Both the position numbers and the translations under genes were made by a program. Under the pieces are notes generated by a model that saw nothing but the letters and a program-made list of their open reading frames with translations, did not search any database and was not told the origin of the DNA. Of a DNA stretch of 64,000 bases, positions 56,744 through 64,000 are shown one piece after another. The DNA lies in the NCBI GenBank assembly GCA_026027325.1, contig JAMSLZ010000010.1, forward strand, positions 868,001 through 932,000. Reading direction: 5' to 3'. The first letter of the stretch is position 1. Every line of letters begins with the position of its first letter. This stretch comes from Actinomucor elegans (lineage: Eukaryota; Mucoromycota; Mucoromycetes; Mucorales; Mucoraceae).

Positions 56744-57947
56744 TAGATAGCAGATTTTGCTAATATTTTTATGATAGTGATATGCTTGTGTCTAGTAAAA
56801 TTGGTAAGGGCATTATAGCTGCCATCTTGGGTGACATTGAACGGTTACATGGAAACGAACAGAGCAAGAACTTTGAGCTGGGGTAACTCTTATTTTTTCA
56901 CACAAGTTGTGTTACTCAATCTTTTTTTCTTTTTTTGTTAGGTATACTGTTATTAGCGAATTGATACATCATGGGCATTTAAAAGAACTATATACAAGAG
57001 TGGATGATTTAAGGTAATGGCTTAGCATGAAACAAGGCTTTGTGATTTACTTACTTTTTATGTAGTGACAAGAATCCAATCAGTGATCATCAAATCATTC
57101 TATTGAAACTATTGGACTCCAAAGTTCATGCGTACAGAGGGTCATTCTCAGAGTTTATAGGGCACAACGAACTTGAATTTCTCACTCAACAATTAGCTCA
57201 AATCGGCAACCAGACTATGCAAGTACTTGTATCAGTCAAAGAGCAAGGCACTATCCTGCAACCAGAGCAAATTGCTAATGTATATACAGCTATCATCTTG
57301 ATACTGCAAATGCTGAATGACCTACTCGTATTGGATGAGCATCACACAATGAATATCAAACAGTTACTGCTTAATATAAACGCATTGTCCTTGGTAACAG
57401 GTAATTATAAGAATTTTGTTTATTTTACTGAGATTAATCCATTGCCAATAAGATATTTTGGGTCATCTTGAAACAATCAAATTACCACCAGCAGAGCAAG
57501 ACAATCCCCAAGTGGGGTTCAATTTTTTGAAAAGAGAATGTGTGCGTTTAATGGGTACACTTTGTTACAAAGACAAAGCAGTTCAAGATCAAGTAAATAC
57601 ATATTATATATTTGCCTGATTTGATAAACTGATCCCATTGAGAAATTAGATCCGTGTGTCAGGTGCCATTCCATTGATTCTGTGCCAGTTTAAAATTGAT
57701 GATTCAAATCCATGTAAGGAGCATATGTATATAAGTATCATGAGATGTAACCGCCTTTAGGGGCATTTTAGACCTTCGAGAATATGCAACCTTGACTTTA
57801 CGTAACGTGATGGAAAATAACCTCGAGAACCAGCAGTTGATAGCAGAATTAGAACCCGAACAAGTAGTAGAAACTGAAGAATTGAAGCAAATGGGCTTGA
57901 AACCTGAATTGACAAAGGAGGGCAAGTTACGCGTTAAACGAAATTAA
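55923..57947 (+). CDS. ATXN10: ataxin-10 domain protein
   Basis: Eleven small exons (55923-56038, 56086-56250, 56324-56382, 56432-56558, 56622-56708, 56778-56882, 56942-57013, 57066-57400, 57453-57592, 57650-57713, 57772-57947) give 481 residues. The total is a multiple of three and every join is GT-AG. The whole protein is helical armadillo-like repeats: GTQAICNIITNHP, SLIMSALVLIINCIKGSKE. The C-terminal part has LKRECVRLMGTLCYKDKAVQ, IRVSGAIPLILCQFKIDDSN and LREYATLTLRNVMENN, the signature of the ataxin-10/Ctr86 domain. The animal protein is cytoplasmic, linked to cytokinesis and O-GlcNAc transferase; yeast CTR86 is essential with unclear role. The acceptor at 57771 was chosen over 57760 because the latter gives an immediate stop. 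Confidence 0.85.
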
Positions 57948-58151
57948 AAATAGTGGGGTTTCTGTGTGACCAAGAACACAATGAGTGCCTTTAACTTGTT
58001 TAAATCTCCCCTCTTCCAGTGACCTTTTTTTTTTTTTTCTTGTATGAGAAAAATAAAAAGAAAAAAAAAAGTTTGGCTCCCACTCTTTTCTTCTTGTTCT
58101 TTTTTTCTTTCTTTTTTTTTTAACAAAAACCAATATAAAGAAAATCATATC

Positions 58152-60627
58152 ATGCCACCTGCATTTCAACCTCCATACGCTGTTCCAGCACCTGGTGCTG
58201 TAAAAAAAGAAGGTGAAACAGTACCTTATCGTCACTTCAAGTTTGCTGACAAGTTAATTGATCATCCCGAAAACATCTTTACTCTTTGGGATGCCTTTAA
58301 TAATGGTTATAATTTGGCTGGAGGTGAGTAGAATTACCGAATTGTGGACTAAAATATGCACATGTATTAATTTGTATAAAAAGATAAACCTTTTATGGGC
58401 ACACGTCGTATGGAAAATGGTGTTGCCAAAGAATACGTCTGGCAAAGCTATCCTCAAGTACGCAAGCGTATCGAAAACTATGGTAAAGGTTTAATCCAAC
58501 TTGGATTAAAGCGTCAACAGGCCATTGGTATCTATTCTGTCAACAGACCTGAATGGGTAAATTACAAATGACATGAACACTGTTACAATAGCTGACTTTG
58601 TATCAAATTTGTAGACCATCACTGAATTAGCCGCTTATAGACAAGCGTTCATCATTGTCGCGCTCTATGATACCTTAGGTGCCGATGCTATGGAATACAT
58701 TGTTAATCAAACCGACATGGAGTTCATTGTTTTGAGCGCCGATAAGTTAGCCAACATTACACAGCTTAAAGGCCAGCTTCCTTCCATCAAAACTGCCATC
58801 GTGATGGATGAAAAAATCGATGCTACTTTAAAGCAAAACGCCGAAGCTGCAGGATTAAAGGTACTTACATTCACTGAAGTCGAGGCGTTGGGCGCTCCTG
58901 TAACTGAGGAAACAGCCCAAGCAACTGCAGACGATATCGCAACCATCTGTTATACTAGGTAAACCAACGAATAGGAGTAAATAATAGGAGGGGAGCGGAG
59001 GGATGAAGCGTAGTACAATAAGAAAAGAAAGGGAACCTTTTATAGATAGTAGGTATTAACTTGTATTATATAGTGGTACCACAGGCGTACCCAAAGGTGT
59101 TGTGTTGACTCAAGCTGCTAGTGTTGCCGCTGTTACGAGTATTTCAGCTGTTGGTGAAAAGGGTACCTTTGCCCTGATTACCAAAGATGATATCTACATC
59201 TCATATCTTCCTCTTGCTCACGTATTTGAACGTGCTGCTCAAGGTATTCATATCTTTAAAGGTGCTTCCATTGGCTATTATCAGGTAACGACAGGTTGGA
59301 ATAATGGATTGCCGATACTAAATAACGTGTGTTTTCTTTAAAAAAAAATCAGGGTGATACACTTAAACTGCTGGACGACATTGCTGAATTAAAACCCACA
59401 GTCTTCTGTTCAGTCCCTCGTCTTTTCAACCGTATTTACGATAAAGTCTTGGCTGGTGTCAAGGCAAAAGGTGGTGTCTCTGCTTACCTTTTCAACTCTG
59501 CTTTCAATACCAAAAAGGCCCATATCAACAAGACCGTCCACCATTGGCTTTGGGATCGCGTTGTTTTCGCGGGTGTAAGTGGACTAATATTACAATTCAT
59601 TTAGATAAATGCCATTACTAACAACTAATAAATCTAGATCCGACAAAAGTTGGGTGGACGCATTCGTTTTATTCTCAGTGGTTCTGCCCCTGTTTCACCA
59701 GATGTAATGGATTTCATGCGTATTTGCTTTTCTGCCAAGGTGTTTGAAGGTTATGGACAAACAGAGAACTTCTGTACTGGTTGTTTGGTAAGTTCCATAT
59801 AGGAGTATATTATATATGTAGGAGGGCTTCATCTAAACATAGCTTATATTAGACCATTTCCGATGATAATACATCTGGCGTCGTTGGTGTACCTTTCCCC
59901 TGTTCCGAGATCAAACTGGTCGATGTACCTGAAATGGAATACTTCTCAACCGACAAGCCTTATCCCCGAGGTGAGATTGTAATGCGTGGTAATGCTTTAA
60001 TGCGTGAATATTACAAGACACCTGAAAAGACTGCTGAGGCCATTGATCAAGACGGTTGGTTGCATACTGGTGATATTGGTATGTTTGATTCTGCTAATCG
60101 CTTAGCCATCATTGACCGTTTAAAGAACATCTTTAAACTGTCTCAGGTAACTAAACTGGTCTGTTTGAAACCATATGAATAGTAGCTAATGTTTCACTCC
60201 TCCATTGTATTAGGGTGAATACATTGCACCTGAAAAGATCGAAGGCGTTTATCAAAAGCACGAATTAGTTGCTCAAGCGTATGTATATGGTGATTCCATG
60301 CAAGCTTCTTTAGTTGGTATTATCGTCCCTGACAAAGACTCGTTCAAAGCTTGGACTTCCAAGAGCTTTGCTTCTGTTGAAAACCCTTATGAATCTGAGG
60401 ATGTAAAGAAGGAGCTATTAAAGACTTTGAACGCCTATGGTAAGCAGAACGATTTGAAGGGCTTTGAGCAAATCAGAGCCATCCATTTGACCTCTGAAGA
60501 ATTCACTGTGGACAACGATCTCTTGACTCCTACTTTCAAATTGAAACGTGAAACTGCCAAGAAAGCTTATCAAAAAGAAATCGACGATATGTATGCTACT
60601 TTATCTAATGGCAGAGCATTTAACTAG
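58152..60627 (+). CDS. long-chain acyl-CoA synthetase
   Basis: Eight exons (58152-58323, 58384-58556, 58615-58958, 59074-59284, 59353-59574, 59638-59787, 59853-60146, 60214-60627) give 659 residues, normal for eukaryotic LACS. AMP-binding signature YTSGTTGVPKGVVLT (spanning exons 3-4), YISYLPLAHVFERAAQ, RIRFILSGSAPVSPDVMDFM, YGQTE, GWLHTGDIG and DRLKNIFKLSQGEY are all present. It activates fatty acids (acyl-AMP then acyl-CoA) for beta-oxidation and lipid synthesis. No N-terminal transmembrane anchor is obvious, and the C-terminus (GRAFN) is not a strong peroxisomal signal, so location is uncertain. It could be a peroxisomal or ER Faa-type enzyme. It converges with FANCA-like 200 bp downstream. 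Confidence 0.93.
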
Positions 60628-60828
60628 TTTGAAAATCTATTATACTATGTGACATACTATCTTTTAGCTACAATACTCTTTTTTTAATACTATATAACCC
60701 ATTTCTTCTTGCGAACAAAGGTATAGAACATGTGTATTTATACCTTAATTAATAGTGCTACCAGCGAAAGAATAAAGAAAATCATGAATGCATTAATTAA
60801 GGCGCTGTATTCTCGTGCACTGACCAAG

Positions 60829-62880
60829 CTATTTTCCTTTCTTGTTTTGGAGAAAATCATTATACATGGTATCTGGTATCTTGTTGATATCTTTCAAAGC
60901 CTGGACCAACTGATCCCTTGCGTCCATTTGATTTCCCTTCCAACTCAGCAATTTTGGTAAAAAGGTCGATAGAAACCAAGAGCGTCGAAAGACATGCGCT
61001 TGTAGCAATGAACCTGGTATCACACCACCTTTATCGATAAATTTTTGTAAAATGTCCGCGATTTCATCTTGTGCAATCACGATATTTTCCAACTGATTAG
61101 CTGATTTCAACGAGTTCGGGTAGGATTTGAAAGTATGGTCCACCTATTAAAGGCAATAATAGAATGAGCAAATTAAACATATTAAGAAGACAAACATCAT
61201 ACCCCAAGTTCCAACAGCCGTTTTCGCGCAGCTGTTGCATAGACAGAAGCATTGGGTATCGTACTACATTGTACCAGTGCTTTACCATGGATTTGCAACA
61301 CACTAGCCAATTCGTAAGGCAGCATTTGCTGAAGAATCTTGATAAAGGTCAAAGCCGTACGTTTGGTTAGTACCGAAGTCTTTGGATTGATAAAAGTAGC
61401 CTATGACCAAAAAAAAAAAAAGGGTTTTCAATTGCATATTCTGTGAGATTGACTTGTGATATTTTACATCAAACCAGTGGGCATAGGTATAACCTACAGT
61501 TGCATGCATATGCTCAAGAGCAAATTGAGCTAGCGTTACAATTACAGCCAATTCGCCGGAATCATCCCTCTCTAGTGAATGGATCGCTGCTTCGTTCAAC
61601 GTTTCGATTATATCTGATATCCGCACTACATCTCGTCCGTCCACTGTGAGTTGCTTACAAGCGGTATGATAAACATAAAGTAAGAGTGATATATCCAATA
61701 GTTCTCTTTTCTATGTTTTTTTTAAAAAAAAAAAAGTTTTTGCTCAACATGTTGCATATAGAATTTTATAAGATGGTTTGTGTTTACATTATCAGAAGCT
61801 GTTGTCAATGCATTCAAATTGATGACATGCAGTAAGAGATCAGATAATCTGACGTTGGAATGTGGATTAAACTCGAAAAACCACGTCGATATCAACTGAT
61901 ATACCGGTAGTTTAGTGATATGTGAGTCATACTGCTTGGTTGACATTTTGTTTGCAGGTATTAGCAGAATTTCCTTGATTCTTTTCAATAGTCGATAATA
62001 ACAATTGTTCAATGTTTCATCTGTTGGCTTTGGGCTGATTTTCTCAAAGCTTAGTAAATGAACCAAAAGACTTTGGCGTTGATCCACGTTCATTCTTTGA
62101 CTATAATGTTTTAAAACATATAGGAACCGTCTGGCATTATCTGATTTAATGGTGCCGCTACAATTGAAAAAAAAAGGGATGTTGAGTGGGAGAAATGATA
62201 AGTGTACATTCAACCTAAAAAAAAAGGGGGATATTACTTCCAGTAAACAAATTGTCTGCCATCCTTATCAAGGATTTCTTTAAGCATGTCTTCCTGCATA
62301 GATGCAATATAGGCTAATTCGAGAAAAAGGGCCGCATGTTTAGGTATTGTAAACAAAAAAAAAGCTCTCACCTTCTCCTATCTCTTCCTCCACGGATAAA
62401 AGCTCGCATAGACAATGATCCAAATTGGGAATGCAAGGTAAAATAGAATCTAAGCTTAAAGCAAGCTTATTATCAAGTAATGAAGAAACAAGGTAGTAAT
62501 TCTCGAGCAATTTCGGGAAATGGGTGACATTATCAACGACATACATGTTAAATGTGCGAGTAGAAAATGATACTTCTTGATACAAGACTGAAATGTCGTG
62601 CACTATAGTTTGAATGAGGTCTGTTTTCTATAAATGAGTGCTTTAAGGTGAGTTGGTAGATTCAAAACAAGTTTGTTTTTCGTGGTGCAGTTACTTGGTT
62701 AGAGTTTCCTCGTAGCAGTAAAATAAAACGTTTTGCAATGTCTAACGTTGTAATAGATTGTGTAGAATCATCGTATGCAAGTGAGGGTTTTTTATAACGA
62801 GGCTCTATTATTGCCCATTGAATCAAGTCTTCCTGCGGTCTTTTTAATGTTCTTTGACGCGTAGCAGGTATATATGGCAT
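60829..62880 (-). CDS. FANCA: FANCA-like protein, N-terminal half type
   Basis: Seven exons: 62695-62880, 62372-62627, 62238-62313, 61749-62157, 61468-61710, 61203-61400, 60829-61143; 560 residues, all in frame. By memory of human FANCA the order of blocks matches: LPVYQLISTWFFEF; ALEHMHATVGYTYAHWFDAT (conserved WF-x-A); KRTALTFIKILQQMLPYE; and the block VFRRSWFLSTFLPKLLS (FRR-x-x-x-x-x-FLPxLL, about residues 507-523), then QALKDINKIPDTMY. It stops with NKKGK right after that block, whereas human FANCA continues for roughly 800 residues. FANCA is a scaffold of the Fanconi anaemia core complex, acting in interstrand crosslink repair in the nucleus. The 38-bp intron 61711-61748 is unusually short with a weak donor (GTTGAG). 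Start at 62880; an in-frame ATG at 62952 is an alternative. Confidence 0.7.
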
Positions 62881-62908
62881 TGTTAGATATGTATAAAAAA
62901 AGTTGCTG

Positions 62909-63220
62909 TCAAATAGCAGCAGCTGGGTCAGGGTTTTTTTTAGTGTAATCATTGTGAATATTCAAGGCCCGTCGTTCCTGAATTTGAGACGGTGTATTGG
63001 TTTTACAGTATCAAAATGTGGCTCTATCAATAAAGTAGGATTACATTGCCTGACAGTTTCATGGAAATAGGGATTGACTGTAAGTATTTGGGTAATGGTA
63101 GGTGAAAGGATGAGGTGATTGAATGCTTTATTTATGGTTATTTCACCATCGAAATTGATCATTGGAGAAGCTGCATAGGGATTCCTCTGAAAGCTCCTAA
63201 CTCGAGTTCTTTCATTTTAT
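62909..63220 (-). other. coding-like segment upstream of FANCA, unresolved
   Basis: On the minus strand an open stretch reads NPYAASPMINFDGE (from about 63190), ITQILTVNPYF and CNPTLLIEPHF. Another frame continues ALNIHNDYTKKNPDPAAA and stops at 62909-62911. The change of frame near 62980-63006 would need a 29-bp intron or a frameshift. A short overlapping frame, MKELELGAFRGIPM, lies just upstream. It does not match FANCA. It may be a decayed gene, an uncalled 3' end of a neighbour or chance. Confidence 0.25.
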
Positions 63221-64000
63221 ACAAGCCTATAATGTCTTGTGTACTCATCCATAATCCATTATTTACTTATAGTTGATTTATACCTGGGCGATATCTGCTC
63301 AATTCTAATACACTGGACCTGGAAAATAAAACAAACTTTATCTACTCTTTCATAAAGGTTGTAATAGATATAGAAAACAATTTTGAAAAAATTACAAAAA
63401 ATGCTATATCAAACTAGAATGGATATGGGAACCTATAGACCTATATGAAATACATTCTATATAATGACAAATGAAGTGCGTTATGTAATTGAACAAACGT
63501 CCTAAAAAATGCAGCAGCTCATTTTGGATATGGAGCATTAATCAAATGAGATATTTGACAGGGATATGTTGATATATCTGTTGATTATGATCTATCTAAA
63601 TACCATACCATCAATGAATGTCAGATTAGATGGGTTGAGATTTAATATGTATAGATAGTGCTTGTATCTTGACATCGCATAGCGCTGTTCAGGTACACGC
63701 TTACTTTAAGGATCGTATGTTAATACAGTCGGATTCGAAACTCTAAATAAAGCTGTATTTGTTTATTCCTGGAATACTCTTGTACAGTAAGAACGGTCAC
63801 TTTGTGAAAATAAAATGTCCATTACTAAAAAATAAAATTCACTTTGCCAAAACAATTGTCCCAAATTAAAATCTATCTGTCCATTTATGCCAAGAAACTT
63901 TGTCACAATAAGTTAAATCAAATTGACCAGAAAAAAGATATAAACTTCTTAAGACTTTAATACCGATTAACTTTTTCTCTTTTTTAAAAAAACAAGTAAT
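63221..64000. other. intergenic with one repeat copy
   Basis: AT-rich spacer to the end of the window with a dispersed-repeat copy at 63511-63600. No gene recognised. Confidence 0.45.
63511..63600 (+). repeat. dispersed MITE-like repeat copy
   Basis: GCAGCAGCTCATTTTGGATA, CATTAATCAAATGAGATATT and TGACAGGGATATGTTG follow the family order, including the outermost AGCAGCTCATTTTGG end. Confidence 0.65.

Overview
The window looks like nuclear DNA from an early-diverging filamentous fungus, most likely a mucoralean (Mucoromycota). It is AT-rich. Most genes are split by short GT-AG introns (about 40-105 bp). Poly(A)/poly(T) tracts of 20-32 bases are common, and the protein set is eukaryotic and fungal: ATP-type PEP carboxykinase, Met10-type sulfite reductase, an Oac1-type carrier and a WOPR regulator. 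FANCA-like, BCAS3-like and ataxin-10-like genes, together with gene families I recall as multicopy in Mucorales, point to Mucoromycota rather than Dikarya. The species cannot be named from this window.

Layout: 0-3 kb is a decayed lineage-specific gene. A YjbQ/UPF0047 gene follows (3.98-4.64 kb, +), then a transposase relic (about 5.8-6.15 kb, -). Next are an HPP membrane protein with an apparent 1-base frameshift (7.3-8.4 kb, -), a BAG-domain co-chaperone (8.5-10 kb, -), a small alpha/beta-hydrolase-like gene (10.75-11.5 kb, +) and a WOPR transcription factor (13.6-14.4 kb, +). After a long gap come the pyruvate carrier subunit MPC2 (18.8-19.4 kb, -), a GT49/LARGE-like glycosyltransferase (19.8-21.5 kb, -) and PCK1 (25.3-27.1 kb, +). 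The stretch 28-31.5 kb holds two dead accessory elements: a broken multicopy-family gene and a decayed DDE transposase. Then come an oxaloacetate carrier (32-33.1 kb, -), a 7-exon BCAS3-like WD gene (35-38.7 kb, +), MET10 (41.1-44.5 kb, +) and a 906-residue disordered protein (44.7-47.6 kb, -). CENP-H-like (49.7-50.5 kb, +) and Sec2-like (50.7-52.0 kb, -) genes converge. After a 3.9 kb repeat-rich gap come ataxin-10-like (55.9-57.9 kb, +), a long-chain acyl-CoA synthetase (58.2-60.6 kb, +) and a FANCA-like gene (60.8-62.9 kb, -).

The genes do not form one pathway. Several belong to central carbon metabolism (PCK1, OAC1, MPC2, acyl-CoA synthetase: gluconeogenesis, mitochondrial C3/C4 transport, fatty-acid activation). 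Others belong to sulfur assimilation (MET10), chromosome and genome maintenance (CENP-H, FANCA) and membrane trafficking (Sec2, BCAS3).

The most striking non-genic signal is a dispersed, MITE-like repeat family. Its core resembles CATTCTGAGCAT ... GACATTTGACCGAGATCGG ... AATCTATTGATCATTAG. I find about a dozen partial copies in the gaps and one copy folded into a near-perfect 55-bp inverted repeat at 40.27-40.43 kb. No tRNA, rRNA or CRISPR was recognised.
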